A stretch of 64,000 nucleotides of DNA from Lumbricus terrestris (Eukaryota > Annelida > Clitellata > Crassiclitellata > Lumbricidae), in NCBI GenBank assembly GCA_949752735.1, contig OX457039.1, positions 27,210,420 through 27,274,419 on the forward strand. The letters run 5' to 3'. Made by a program: the position numbers and the translations under genes. The notes under the pieces are model-generated. The model ran no database searches, had not been told where the DNA came from, and saw only the letters and a program-made list of their open reading frames with translations. Shown piece by piece: positions 32,817-44,915 of the stretch. Positions within the stretch are counted from its first letter, which is position 1. Every line of letters begins with the position of its first letter.

Positions 32817-33981
32817 TATTCTGTCTACGATCCAGTTAGAAAGTTACACCTATAATAATAGGCCTATTAAGTAGGCTACAAGGTAAATTTATGCTGTGAT
32901 TTTTAAAGAAAGCACATAAATACTGCATATGGTGCTGCCCTCGACCCCACTTTAGGCCTGTAGTGTATAGGCCTAACAGACTATACGATCGAGGGGAATG
33001 ATCTTATTAGGGCCGAGTCTGTTGATTAGACAATAATATTGTTGTCTATACGCTTAATGGATCTTCAGTGCTGACACCAAGAGTTATGAGACATAGGCCT
33101 ATAACTGTAACTATGGATACTCTGGTAATTTACCGTCATGGGCATTGGTATTTTTATAGCCCCTATAACATTTATATTTTAGGTTTTCTGCAATTCGGTT
33201 TCAGTCACTGAAGTAACTGCTCGTATATTGATGCTCTAAGTATAGGGCCAGTAGGATATATGGAATTGAATTCAAAGATCAGGATTAGTAGTAGGCCTAG
33301 CCGCCTAGGCCTAGGGATTCGGCAAACTGTTTATTAGAACGTCGGTTCCTTCTTATAGTTATATACTTGCTTGTCACCAACTTTGTTACCGGTATAGTAA
33401 CTACATGTATAGTCTATAGTTATTGGTACGATGGCAGGGCGACGGCTATAGCCTATATATAGTAGAGATCTATTAACCAGAACGACACGACAGCGAAACA
33501 CATGCAGAAAAGACAATTAATTGGAAAACTGTTAATTTATTATAAGGTCCACTGATCGAGTGAGGGATGTTCCCGCTTCCACACTGTTAAATTCATTCAA
33601 TTTGCAACAAATCTTAAGCTGTTTAAGTCTCGTAACAAAGAGTTTCCGCCTCGTTGTCGATTGATCGAGTTGGGCATGTCTTTCGAATCACTTGAGGCTG
33701 TGTTTCGACGGTCGATCCACTGCGATCTGGCTCCTCTAGCTATCGTCCACCACTTCCCTCTAATCAATCCACCCCTTCATCCCACCTTCTCATCCCTCGA
33801 CTCAACAACTCAACGACTGAACACCGCATAAATAAAAGATAAATTTAAAATTAATAATAGTGGGCTTGCGGGATATTAGCCTAATCCGCGCCAGGGGCCC
33901 TCCTGCCTTTGCGAGGAGCTTACGGGGTTTTAAACCACGCCAGAGGCCCGGCAGGTACTAATACAAATAAACTACAAACAC

Positions 33982-34023
<42 letters not shown>

Positions 34024-34347
34024 CAGAGCCACACAGCCGCCACTCCTTAAACCCCTCGGGCCAATCCTCTCACTCTCACGCCAATCCTTTCAGACATCCC
34101 CCTCTCATGCCATTGTTCTCAGGCAGCAATGCATAGCGTTCCCTGAAGAAACACAGAAATCCACGAAGATAATTAATACATGGCATGATAGTAACATTCG
34201 ACTTTAGGGTCAGGTTAGGCGTCATACTGGTCGGTTATGGTCAGGTGAGGCGATATAAGAGGTGGTTAGGGTCAGGTTTTATAGGCGTCGCGAGGATCGG
34301 TTAAGGTTTGCACGTGTCATTAGATACTGTCCAAAGATATTTATTGT
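32817..34347. other. No gene seen; (AAC)n at 33977-34023
   Basis: AT-rich sequence with many TAGGCCTA motifs. 33590-33830 is richer in C and T and may be a diverged retroelement, but I cannot assign it. The asparagine run in the frame at 33909-34136 is the (aac)n tract. Confidence 0.45.
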
Positions 34348-34572
34348 GGGGCGCGGCAGTGTATAGTGGTGGCGCCGCTGACATGAAGCCGGAGAGTTGC
34401 AGGTTCGAATCCACCCCAAGCCGTCGCGTAGGGACCTTGAGCATGTCCTTCACTGTTGCTCGTGCGCCTCGGCGTGAAACTCCGATGCAGTGTCCGCGCT
34501 GTAGTCGGGAGCTCCTATAGCTCTAAGTAGAGAGTTTGAAGGGACGCCATAGAAATGGAGAAATAAATAAAT
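34348..34572 (+). mobile_element. Full-length tRNA-derived SINE, about 225 bp
   Basis: Begins ggggcgcggcagtgtatagtgg (A box near 34362), with B box ggttcgaatcc at 34402-34412. The body contains cttgagcatgtccttcactg and ctcgtgcgcctcggcgtg. The 3' tail is gagtttgaagggacgccata followed by (aaat)n. It is the best preserved copy of the SINE family in the window. Confidence 0.85.
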
Positions 34573-34759
34573 ATCCTGGTCCCTGAAACTGCAACCAAGC
34601 CATAAAGAATTGCTATTCATTATCCTGCTGCTGGCGTGCCTCGCTTGCAATGTTAGCTATTGATCCAACACAATCTTTAGAAAAGTTGTAAGCTAGCCTA
34701 AAGCCTCTTAATTGAGGCCACAATTTTCTGGCCAATCAGCCAAAAATCAAGTGAAGGTC

Positions 34760-34895
34760 TAGATCTACATTTTGAATCACTTACATTTTTAATCACTTAC
34801 ATTTTAAATCACTTCCATTCTGAATCACCTACATTCTGAATCACTTACATTTTGAATCACTTACATTTTGAATCACATTTTGAATTACTTACATT
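34760..34895. repeat. 17-18 bp tandem repeat
   Basis: About seven copies of a unit reading acattttgaatcactt with small length changes. Confidence 0.9.
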
Positions 34896-35424
34896 TGCGT
34901 CTTCGTTTCTCCACTTCAAACAACTTCAGAACCGACATTCATTCGTCTTCGGGTATTTTTCGTCTTGCGTCAGAATGGTTTCTAAATTAAATAAAATTAA
35001 AATAAGCAATGACGGAATTGTCACAAAGCAGTCCATATAATTCTGCGGAATCTATTAAGTCTTTTAATGGAAAAAATCGTTCGCAATGCGCTTCATTCTT
35101 CTTTACAAAAAATGAATTACGCATATGATCCGAAATATAATTTATATGATGTCAAATTTAACCTCTATGAAATGACGTCATAATGATCTTTAGACTTGGA
35201 ACAGAAGATTAGAAACGGACATGTAGACAGTGAAAAAGAGTCCGGCTAACTAGTAACTATAATAGGCCTATGTCTGCATTTGGCTGTCGTCCTTCTATGT
35301 ATCGACTATCTGCTTAGGCTATGTCCTGTTTCCGTTTGTCCTCAACTCGTCTCTCTCTATAATAAATTTAATAATTATGACCGTCGGCCATTTAGTTGCT
35401 ATAGTAACACCTTTTGAAACTTAC

Positions 35425-35800
35425 TTGTCGATTATTTTCGGTCTTTGAAATGACGGCAATGATATTTCTGTCGTATACGATATTCGAATAATTTCTTTTT
35501 CACTTCGTTGATCGTCCGCCGCTCGGTTGTTTCAGCAACTATTGTTCGTCATCTTTTGCCTCATCTTCATCGTCTATCGTCGTCGTTTTCGTCATCTTCG
35601 TCGACATATATTTCGTCGTTTTCTGCGTCTGCTCTTCCTTCCTGTGCAGTCATCGTCTGAAATGAATCGAATGAACAAATGAAAATTGCGTCATTTTTCG
35701 ATGACGTCATGATAATATTGGGTATTGTGACATCAATTAAGCGGCTTATGATGCAAAAGAAGCAATCGCATCGGGTGTAGTAATTACGAGACAACTTTAA
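35425..35800. repeat. Dispersed repeat, copy B
   Basis: Partner of 1455-1830. The order of shared phrases is the same (ttttcacttcgttgatcg, tcatcttcatcg, gcgtcatttttcgatgacgtcat, gggtgtagtaa). Orientation is also the same. Confidence 0.6.
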
Positions 35801-36036
35801 TGTCACTATTCTATTTAGGCCTTCAGGCCTATCTACATAGCGCATTCCATCATAGTTATTGCATGCAATACAAGAAATTTCATTGCAAAGTGGACCTATT
35901 AATATATGCGCACAATAATTCATCCTTAGATTGAAAACGCGAATCGTAAACTTTCGCTCACCTTTGATTACAAGACATTTTCCGATTGAATCATGTCTGG
36001 GTTACCGGTACTTAATAGCCTACTTATCTGTTAAGC

Positions 36037-36398
36037 CAGTGGTTCCCAACCTTTTTTGACATAAGGGCCATTTTTTCTAAGTTGGAGGACACGAGGGCCA
36101 CTTTTTCTTAGTTGAAGGACATTAGGGGGCCACAAGGTTAAAATTGTATTAACTAAAAGCATATAAAATTGTTATAATTTATTCAAAATATAATGCTTGA
36201 TGTTATTTATCGACGTTAAAATAAAACAATTTGTAATAGAAAATAATGATGTGTTCTATCCTGTCCAAATTGCTGATTTTTTCATATATTTTTGATAATT
36301 CTTTGAGAGATGAGGGCCATATTCTGAGGCCTGGCGGGCCATTTTCAGAGGCCTGGCGGGCCACTTTTGGCCCGCGGGCCACGGGTTGGGAACCGCTG
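36037..36398. mobile_element. hAT MITE, 362 bp, 8-bp TSD
   Basis: Ends cagtggttcccaacctttt and ggttgggaaccgctg. TGTTAAGC is duplicated at 36029-36036 and 36399-36406. Subterminal gggcca/tggccc repeats are present. No coding sequence. Confidence 0.92.
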
Positions 36399-36406
36399 TG
36401 TTAAGC

Positions 36407-38108
36407 TAATGGTGCACTTTAACCGATTCAACTCAAGCCGAGGCGCTATGTAAGTTCTGGTGTTAGCGCCGTAAGTGGACGAACATAATAAATCTCATGG
36501 GGGAGGGGAAACGCCGTCATGGCAGATATGGCAGGCTGCTACAATCACGCTAATGATCATCAAATTAATGAGTAATAGCCTAATATGCAATCAATTCTCT
36601 GAATCAGAATGACTCGGATGAGAGCATCAATTAACTGTTCATGACTTGGGATAAGATTGTCTGTGAATAACTGTTCTGACAGCAGGAATATAGGCCTACC
36701 TACTCGTCATTATGAAGAACTATTAATTACTATAGCCTACTTGTGCAGTTTGAGTTTCAACGATTTAGTCTCGGTTTTTAATCAAACGCGAGTGAGCTTA
36801 CATGTTTAGGGCTTTAGGCAGGCCTATAATTGCATGACCGTATACAGAAGATAATATGCTAGCAATCAACATTGTAGGCTTATTAATTTATAGACTATAC
36901 ACAGAGCTTTCCGCTGCCTGAGCCTGGGTCATGCGTCTGTATATCCTATGACTAATCAATTAAACATGCACATAGGCCTATAGCCTATACCATCTCATTT
37001 CGACATGAGAATTTTCACACAAAGATCCTTAAACAGCTTCAGAACGAAACGCGTTTTCTAAGGAATCGCCGTTTTCACCTCCCATAGCCTAATAATTTTA
37101 TGGTAAAATAGTCTTTGTAGGGAAAGCATAGCATGAAGAGGAGTTGAGCTGTTTTTGACTAGGCTACGTGTGATCATTTGGGATCAAAACTAATACTTGC
37201 ACTCTTGGTAGCACCAGTGTGAGAATTGTGGAACAATGACTAAGTTGGACCATGATCCACTTGGAATTGGGGTGTGAAAAACAGACTTTGCTATGGGGCT
37301 CTAAGAAAGGCTGGGGGTTTCAACCCCCAACCCCCGGCAATGCTCACCCTGGGTAGCAGTGCACTTGTACAAGGATGTGTCCAGTGGATATGGCTAATGC
37401 TAACATTGACACGATCGACCCATACCGTATCGCTGAGCATAGCAGCAACAGCCTGGATGCGATTATAATAGGATAAATAGGCTATATATACACTTGTAGT
37501 ACGTAGGCCAGCAGTTACGCATAGTCACTTCCGTGTAACTTTGCAGCATAGTCTATATTTATATAATTATAGGCTGTGTCGAATATATTTATGCAGGAAA
37601 TTATTAATTGCAAACAGTAAGCCTAGACCGACATACAGCTGTAGCTGTGTCTTAAAAACGAATGACTGTCTATTGAGAATATAATTATTCGAGTCGCGTT
37701 CGACGCATTGTATAACTACATGTAGCTACGGAACTTTGAGTCTGGATTAGCATGTTAAACATGCCAATGATGTTCTCAATCTATTCGAGGATGAAACTGT
37801 GAATCAGTGATGGTTTTAGAACAACAGCTGCCGAATGGATTTATAATTAGCCAATGACTAGATGAGTCTAGATCGTATAGCTATACTACAGAAGTGTTCT
37901 GATGTTTAGACTACCATCGGACTTAATTGTTCGACCTCTTGTGAGTTAGCCTATTCGTTGCATAGGCTACGCAATGACTTTATGACAGTAGGTGTTCTTT
38001 GCTGTGGACAAATTCTGTATAGAGCTCCATTCATGGCTGTATAATGTGACATGTCCCTCGGAGCCTTAAACTTGGTAATTTATATACAACCCATAGACCG
38101 AAAGCAAC
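36407..38108. other. Upstream flank of gene 2, no feature
   Basis: AT-rich sequence without transposon ends or coding frames. It should contain the promoter of the signal-peptide exon, but I could not place a TATA box with confidence. Confidence 0.4.
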
Positions 38109-38195
38109 ATGACGGCCATCGTCAGTGTGACTTGTTTTCTCTTCTTCTTAGTATCCGTAGGTCTACACTTCGAGGCTCTGGCGCTTCCTACCGGG
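38109..38195 (+). CDS. Signal-peptide exon of gene 2
   Basis: The ATG at 38109 opens 29 codons: a short polar start (MTAIVSV), a hydrophobic core (TCFLFFLVSVGL) and a small-residue region (ALALPTG) ending exactly at a strong donor, ggg/gtgagt. This is the classic form of a secretory signal exon. The exon ends in phase 0. The next strong + strand coding evidence is the transmembrane exon at 56822 and the tail exon at 60665. Assigning this exon to the same gene is an inference supported by compatible phases through the candidate exons at 38322 and 38621. It could instead belong to a separate gene whose remaining exons I missed. Confidence 0.6.
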
Positions 38196-38321
38196 GTGAG
38201 TACAGCTTTTTTGTTTCATCCTAATATATTATTATAATATAATTGGTTCGATGTTTGCATGGTTGCTTGCTGGATAGTCTGCGAAACGTGATGATTATAA
38301 TATTCATGGTCCAAATTGCAG

Positions 38322-38353
38322 ATCATTCTGTTCACTGATCACTGGTATTCTGT
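38322..38353 (+). CDS. Tentative 32-nt microexon of gene 2
   Basis: Lies between an acceptor-like ccaaattgcag and a donor-like gtaaag. It takes phase 0 from the signal exon and ends in phase 2, exactly what the next candidate exon needs. It would encode IILFTDHWYS plus part of a codon. The polypyrimidine tract is weak and the exon is tiny, so this is a guess supported by phase alone. Confidence 0.25.
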
Positions 38354-38620
38354 GTAAAGTTGTCAGAAACTCTGAGAAACTCTACCAATTGTTGACTTAG
38401 AATGGATTGCCAATTTGCCACTGAACATGCGCAGTGGGGGGGCTAGCTATAATTATAGGGTCTCCTCGCATACATGATACTGCAATCTTTTGACTTCTTT
38501 GCGATCGCGTCTGAGTAAGATAAATTTAAGAGGCGCAATATGAATTTGAATGAATGAATGAATTACGTGCGTTTCATGCGTTGCGACTTAGGCCTACAAC
38601 TCTTTCTGAACTTCTTACAG

Positions 38621-39954
38621 CCATTCTGTGTCATGGGCGCCCGCAGAAATTTTCGCAGGGGGGGCAAAATGTTTACGATAGTCGCGATTAAATTTTGTAG
38701 TAGCAAGAGCTTGAAAATGCAATGCTGCATGGAAATTAGGAATATGGGTATTTTTCAAAGAGCTTTCTTATGCAAATTTCTCAGTTTCATTTTGTGCATA
38801 ATTTTTAATATGAATAGTTTCCTTAGAAATTTATTGCAAATCAAATAGCAGATCTATGTTAAAAAGTAGTTTCCTAAAAGTGCGCTATATAATTCCATAG
38901 AATGAACGAATGACTAAATGAACGGAAAAATAGGTGTCAGTTTTCAAGGGGCAATTGCTCCTTTAGCTGCTTCTAAAGCGCCACTCGAAAGCCAATCGCA
39001 GGGCACCAGCAGTTTCACATGTGCTGCATCGAGTCAGAATTAAATATATTCCCAAGAGTAGTCAGAAAGAGGTCCGAGTCTGGTAGCCAGAGGGCCAGAG
39101 TAACTGTTAATGTGGGTGTCGTTTAGGAAGGTGGACGATCTGAGGATCAGATGAGTGTGGGTATCAATTCTTTTTAACAGATCTCTTTGTCAGTTTTGGG
39201 TGTAAATCTTGAGGCGTGATAACCAGAGCCAAGTTTATCTACAGTTTGACCTCCCTGGATTCTGTACTGGCAGCTTGCTAAATGGACAAAATGGAGCCTG
39301 GCTTATAGCGGACTTGGTTTATATAATTACAATGCTGGTGAATAAGCAGATCTCCCTGATGAAATTTCAATGTACTTTGAGAAATTTTCAAATTTTTTGC
39401 GTTAGTATTTAATTTTTTGCAGTTGCGAATATTTGCACTACACCTGGACTCCACTCAGGTAGGCCATAATCGACAGGCCTGCTGTTTGCAAGGACGCCCG
39501 CAGGAGGTTGAAAGCCAATGGTCATTGTAAGAGTTTTTAGAAAGAGCTTGAACATGCAAGGCAGAAAGTTATAAAAGCATGTTTATTTCTATAGAGATCT
39601 CTAAATGTAGATTTCTGACTTTCATTGTCTGTATCATTCGTATTAATGGTGCATTAATGCAAAGAAATTTGTTAAAAACCCCAAAGTAGTAGTTAAAAAA
39701 ACATAGGTTTCAATTTTCCAGGGGGGGGCAAGTGCCCCCCCTTGCCCCTATGTGCGGGCGCCCATGTTCTGTGTACCGGTACACGTTCACTTATGTCTTA
39801 ATGAGTGAATGGAACGACGAGATTATTGTCGAGCATTGCAGAGCGAAGTCTCCGGTGGTCGTGCTGGATGGAGGGGAGACTGGAACGTTGTATTCTGGAG
39901 CATTGTCAGTGATGAGTCATGGACACTGGAAAGTCGCATATTATGTTGAGAGCA
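38621..39954 (+). CDS. Tentative ectodomain exon of gene 2, split by a transposon
   Basis: A good acceptor (tttctgaacttcttacag) ends at 38620. Coding sequence would be 38621-38631 and 39775-39954, with the 1135-bp element and one copy of its TSD removed. It ends at agca/gtaaag in phase 1, which matches the phase of the transmembrane exon. The open frame reads about 63 codons with no stop (for example SEWNDEIIVEHCRAKSP and HGHWKVAYYVE). I recognise no domain. With the element in place, an in-frame TAG appears at 38679-38681. Either this haplotype is broken, the element is removed by splicing, or the exon is not real. Confidence 0.35.
38632..39766. mobile_element. 1135-bp TIR element, copy 1, 8-bp TSD
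   Basis: Ends catgggcgcccgca and tgcgggcgcccatg. TTCTGTGT is duplicated at 38624-38631 and 39767-39774. Copy 2 at 53737-54871 has the same length and differs at only one site that I noticed (agagatctc versus agaaatctc), so both are young. The interior contains a gcgctatataattcc phrase like a LINE/SINE tail, and a segment (gcggacttg...tggtgaataag) also found near 31040. There is no transposase. It is hAT-like by TSD length. Confidence 0.92.
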
Positions 39955-39959
39955 GTAAA

Positions 39960-40411
39960 GAAAGTCGTTAGATTCTTGGACATTTTCCCTCTGCCCACCC
40001 GCTCGTTGTTACCGGCGTCCAGGCGAGACAAGTTTAAGTGTAGTAGCCTTCACAGTTGACTACATTTTAAAGCCTACAATATGATAATATAGGCTACCGG
40101 GGTAGGCTAATGGTTCTTTTAAATGGTTATGCCTCCACAACTGGCATAGTGCTCGTGTAGCCTATTATAAGTCTAGTCTATCTGGAAGAATGGCTGTTTT
40201 GACCCAGACGGTCTTCTATGTTGGATGATCGATCAACTCATCATCCGAGTCTTAACGGCCATCGGCGTCATTTCATTTGCCAGCATCGTAGGCCTACCCA
40301 TAACTCAAACTGACCGAATGACTGAAACATTGAGAAGACATGATGAACAATAATTAGATGATGATGATGATGATCATCATGAGAGAGAGAAACAAACTGT
40401 TCTAGCTGACA
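39960..40411. other. Intronic sequence, no feature
   Basis: Start of the predicted long intron of gene 2. No further coding evidence. Confidence 0.4.
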
Positions 40412-40420
40412 AGCATAGTA

Positions 40421-41050
40421 GGATGGATGGATGGATGGATGGATGGATGGATGGATGGATGGATGGACGGATGGATGAATGGATGAATGGATAGATGGAT
40501 GGATGGATGGACGGACGGCCGGGTGGAGGGATGGAAGGATGGATGGATGGACGGAAAAACGAACGGATGGATGGAGGGATAAAAGGATGGAGAGATTAAT
40601 GGATGGATGGTTAATGGATGGATGGAAGGATGGATGGATGGATGGATGGATGGGCGGACGGACGGATGGACGAATAGAAGGATTGATGGATGGACTGATG
40701 GATGGATGGATGGATGGATGGATGGACGGACGGGTGGAGGGATGGATGAATAGATGAACGGATGGAGGGATAGAAGGATGGAGAGATGGATGGATGGATT
40801 GACTGATGGATGGATGGACGGACGGGTGGAGGGATGGATGGATGGATTGACTGATGGATGGATGGACGGACGGGTGGAGGGATGGATGGATGGATTGACT
40901 GATGGATGGATGGACGGACGGGTGGAGGGATGGATGGATGGATGGACGGACAGATGGGCGGACGGACGGATGGAGGAATGGACGGATGGATGGATGGACG
41001 GACGAACGAATGGATGGATTTACAAACGAGCGGATGGACGGATGGACGGA
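40421..41050. repeat. (GGAT)n-type tetranucleotide array, about 630 bp
   Basis: ggat with ggac, gggt and gaat variants. At about 40730-40950 there is a higher-order unit of about 60 bp (gattgactgatggatggatggacggacgggtggaggg), repeated three to four times. The Ser/His/Pro and Met/Asp/Gly/Trp frames are its translations. Confidence 0.95.
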
Positions 41051-41562
41051 CAACTTCACAGTCGTATCTCTAGACTCCACCCCTTCGTTCGTTTTATTCC
41101 TGTTTCCAAGAATAAAAATAAATTACAAGAACGAAACTACTTAGTGGATGCACAGGGCACCAGACCCAGAACAATTAAGACACCAGACACAGCAGAAGCC
41201 AGTTGTGGTACAAAGCATAAATCTGCATAAACAGCCAGTGGCGTCTAACCCCCCCACCTGGAGTGGGAGAACGAACCCCCCCATTTTTGCCGACATGCAT
41301 TTTTCGTAAGAGACTCGGGGTCACTCAGAAGTTCTGAACAGTGAATTAATATACATCGTCATATAGACCATTATAAAAGTTTATATAAGTTAAAACTTGA
41401 AAATGAGAGCAATAAAAGACCACTAATAGGCCATATATGTGCTCTGACTAGTAGCGACTTTCAGGTAAAAACATTAAACAGCTAAAAAAAACTAAAAAAG
41501 CTACAGTATAGAAAAATGACTAGACAGTTTTCAATAGCCATAATATAAGCTGCAGGATTACA

Positions 41563-42091
41563 CTAGCTGCAGATCAAATGCTTTCTCAGCACTGGCGACA
41601 AGGCAGCTAAGCTGCTAATAATAGCATCGCTCGGTATATTATCAGCCACATCCTTTTCACTTGCAATCAGCATCAAACTGGATGCTGATTGCACATCTCC
41701 CATTGTGGAACGCAGACGATCGAGTCTTGACGAGTTTGACTTTACACATAGCGCGCTCAGCTGAGGCACTTGTTACAGCAACAGTTACTAGTGTTTTATA
41801 AACGGCCAGAAGCGTTGGGAAGGCTAACAGCTGGATCAATAAACGATATGGCTGCAGAAATGTCTGACGAATCCAAAGGCTCGCTGTTGTCTCAGTATCA
41901 TTGCCACAATCATGAGCTGAGTCCAGAGATTGAAGACTCCTAGTTTTAAACGCAACATCTTCCATGTTAACTAATTTGTGGTTGTCGTGAAAAACAGATA
42001 TGAAACTTTCGAGTTCACGGTTGTGCCATTTCCCTCTCGGTCTGACATGGTCACTTTCTTCATGCACACTCTGCAGATTGTACGCACACAC
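41563..42091 (-). pseudogene. hAT transposase C-terminal dimerisation region, frameshifted
   Basis: The minus frame 42091-41657 contains FPTLLAVYKTLVTVAVTSAS then AERAMCKVKLVKTR. The adjacent frame 41769-41563 continues with RLRSTMGDVQSASSLMLIAS and ends SLAALSPVLRKHL. Together they follow the order of the hAT C-terminal (hATC) domain: SASAERxFSKLKxIKxxLRSxM, then a short acidic helix. One frameshift near 41710 separates them. The upstream catalytic region is lost or unrecognisable. Confidence 0.85.
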
Positions 42092-42869
42092 GCATGGTTT
42101 TCAACGATTTGTTTGTTTATTGGAATCATTTAATTTTGAAGCCAACGTACAGGCCTATGTAAGAGCAAACTGGCAGCAGTGGTAGCTAGTTAAGTGTCTA
42201 TTGCAGACAGTTTTATCTTGACATTAGTCTATTAGTCTAATGTAGAATACCTTGATAATTTTGTCACTGTCTAATTGGGACTTGCATTACATACTTGGGA
42301 TGGATGCCCAAAAAATAATATTAGGCCTATTATGTTTGCAGGGGATAAGGCAAAATCCTTCAGCACAAAGTCAGATATATAGGCCTACCTCAGGTACGAG
42401 TGACGTCGAGTGTCTATTGAGTTATATGGATTTCTACATAGTTTATTATAGATTCCATAGTCTATGTTATTTGTATGTAAGTGAACAGTAAAAATTACAA
42501 CATCAACATCACAGCAAAGTAAAGTCATTCCAGAAATGTATGCACCTCCAGCATAGACTCCCAAATATTTCTAAAAGAAATCAAATTAAATTAAAATTAT
42601 GTATACTGTCCTTGTCAAGAACTGATTGCTAATCAGATTCATCAAAGAGTTTGCACATCTATTGAAAAGGAAACTGCAGTCGCAGACGTTATCTGCCATA
42701 ATTCGTCATGAATACCAGGATGGAAGAAATAGGCTACATAAGAGAACGAAGATGAACTTGGAGGAACTGAGAGACGCGACGGAAGATGTATTTGTAAAAT
42801 CATACGTGGAGAAGGTTGATCATGGCGGTCGCTAAGATTCAAGGAATCGACGGCACAAGGTGACAAGGT

Positions 42870-43069
42870 GATCAGCGTCCCTGCAAGCTCGCTACTCAGA
42901 GGCGCTCCCGTCTACAGAGGGGCACTGCATTGGATTTTCACGTCGATACGCACGAGCAATTGCGAGTGGTCCTTACGCGGCGGCTCGAGGTGCATTCGAA
43001 CCCGGAACCCTCCGGCTCCAATGAAGCACCGAAAATAGGTCTACTAGCTCCTACACCACAGCGCCCCGC
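42870..43069 (-). mobile_element. tRNA-derived SINE, nearly full length
   Basis: On the minus strand: ggggcgctgtggtgtaggag head, B box gggttcgaatgc, body cgtgcgtatcgacgtgaa, and tail agcttgcagggac. Lies inside the hAT element. Confidence 0.8.
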
Positions 43070-43988
43070 AAATAGGCCTATAATGATTATAATCGTATGT
43101 TTATGAGGTAAGTAGAAAAGTTATACAATTGTGAATCATTGAAACTCACCACTAAGGAATATCCTGTTGCTGGTAGCCAATAAAAAGTTTTTGAATTCTA
43201 TCCAGGAATTGTCTGTGTATAGGTGAAAACTCTCCGTGACTTAACAGAAGCAACAGGCTAACATTCGGTTGTCTATGGGCCTAATCATCTAACACGTTAC
43301 AGTTGCATCTCTATACTGTCTAGCATGGAAAGACTGTTTTATATCAGAGCTGCTCTTATCCATTTCTGCGATCTACTGGCTGGGAATCTAATACGAAAAT
43401 CTGTTATTATCTTCATCATGTAACGGATTATAATTCCGCTACATGGAATTCTCATTATCGACTGGGTGGGCATTTGTTTATGCTTAGGTGATGGGACATC
43501 TAGCGTGACAAATGCCGCTTGTCAAACAGATTACCAAGATATAGCCTATTGGAAAATAATTCGGCTGTGCATCACTTAGATAAAGTTTCGGAGAGACGAC
43601 GGCTAAAATTTCAGAGAGAGGACGAGCATCAAAACAGCTTTGTAAATGATGCGTGATTCCCTCGATTAAGCGACACGAGAGGGCGTATATTAGGATGGGA
43701 GAGAAATCCCGAATGTGTGTGTTCCACCACTAATGTCTGTGAGTTAATTGACACACACTCGACCAAATATGTGACTTCAAGCGAACCGTGGGTTCATTAG
43801 TCTGAGACAACATGTATTTTCGATACTTACATGATGCACAAATATATTGATTTTCGTATTCCAGGCCGTATATAATGCAAATTCAGCAACCCCCCAATTT
43901 GCACCCCAAAACGCCAAACCCCCACTTTCAGCAGCCGTGGGAGAACGTTCTCCCAACCCCCCCATTGGTAGACGCCACTGTAAACAGC

Positions 43989-44547
43989 CATATATGAATC
44001 ATCAATTAAGTTTTAAACGAGCAGAATATCGCTCTCGTTATTAACTAAATTTGACTTAACGGAAACCGAAACTGTTGCCTATATAGTATATAGCACAATC
44101 ATGCTGAGTCAAGTCCTTCGATGATTTGCCACATTAAATAAATGAATATTAATTCACAGAACTTCATATTATTATTATTATTATTCAGTCGCAGTATATT
44201 ATAGGTCGTCTGTTAAGTGACGCAGAACTCGTCGCCCTCATCTATGTATTATAATGATTGAATTACAAGATTATAATTATGCCTAATTAAGTCCCATTAA
44301 GACCAAAAATCGGTACATAATGCTGTCAAAGTACATCCTATCCGATAATATCCGATAAACAAATTTGACTGAAATAATAGATTACATATGAATGTCACGA
44401 GGGTCGCTGAGGCAGTTTCCCATGACGCTGTGGTGAACATGTGACAATGCCTGCCATCCTGGACATCAGAGTGGCGTTAGATAGCCTGTATCGTGTGACA
44501 TGTGATGGTTGTATACTATTTATCGCATTTGCTATTACGCACCTTCA
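43989..44547. other. Intronic AT-rich sequence
   Basis: No recognisable gene. A short (att)n tract lies at about 44170. Confidence 0.4.
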
Positions 44548-44706
44548 CAGTGGCGGCGCTAGGGGGCTAGGGGGGGCTAGGGGGCTAAGCCCACCTATAA
44601 AAGGCTAAGCCCCACTAAAAAAGGCCATCCGGGTTTTTTACAGGCAAAACTGAAATACTTCCACGATTTTCGACCGGATGACTAAAAAAGGTCGTCGCCG
44701 CCACTG
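44548..44706. mobile_element. 159-bp hAT MITE inserted in a SINE tail
   Basis: Ends cagtggcggcg and cgccgccactg. CACCTTCA is duplicated at 44540-44547 and 44707-44714. The first bases cagtggcg are shared with the hAT element at 41236, which could have supplied its transposase. The duplicated site belongs to the SINE tail that continues at 44709. Confidence 0.9.
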
Positions 44707-44915
44707 CACCTTCAAGCTTCTACTCAGAGGTGCATGCATGCATGCACTACAACGCGGACACTGCATAGAAGTTTCATGCCGAAACGCACGAGCAATTGCT
44801 CTCGTTATTAACTAAAGCGTCCCTATATATATATACGTGGCGGCTTGAGGTGGATTCGAACCTGGAATTTTCGGGCTCCAAAGCACCGAACCCACCATTA
44901 CACCACCGCGCCCCA
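44707..44915 (-). mobile_element. tRNA-derived SINE, minus strand
   Basis: On the minus strand: ggggcgcggtggtgtaatgg head, B box ggttcgaatcc, and a body sharing ctcgtgcgtttcggcatg with the copy at 34348. A (ta)n/acgtgg interruption lies at about 44820-44836. Confidence 0.8.

Larger units (their letters stand above)
41236..43980 (-). mobile_element. hAT element with transposase relic, 2745 bp, 8-bp TSD
   Basis: Ends cagtggcgtctaaccccccc and ccccccattggtagacgccactg (imperfect). TAAACAGC is duplicated at 41228-41235 and 43981-43988. A broken hAT transposase is on the minus strand at 41563-42091, and a SINE is inserted at about 42870-43069. This is the only element in the window that retains hAT coding sequence. 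Confidence 0.9.

Noticed and set aside
35567..35923. 118-codon minus frame ending in an acidic stretch
   Set aside because: Overlaps a dispersed repeat whose other copy (1455-1830) does not keep the frame.
38700..39412. Conserved short ORFs identical in two places (also at about 53.8 and 54.3 kb)
   Set aside because: They lie inside two copies of a young non-autonomous transposon. Identity reflects recent copying, not selection.
40268..41080. 270-codon minus frame rich in His, Pro and Ser
   Set aside because: Translation of the GGAT-type tetranucleotide repeat, with no non-repeat core.
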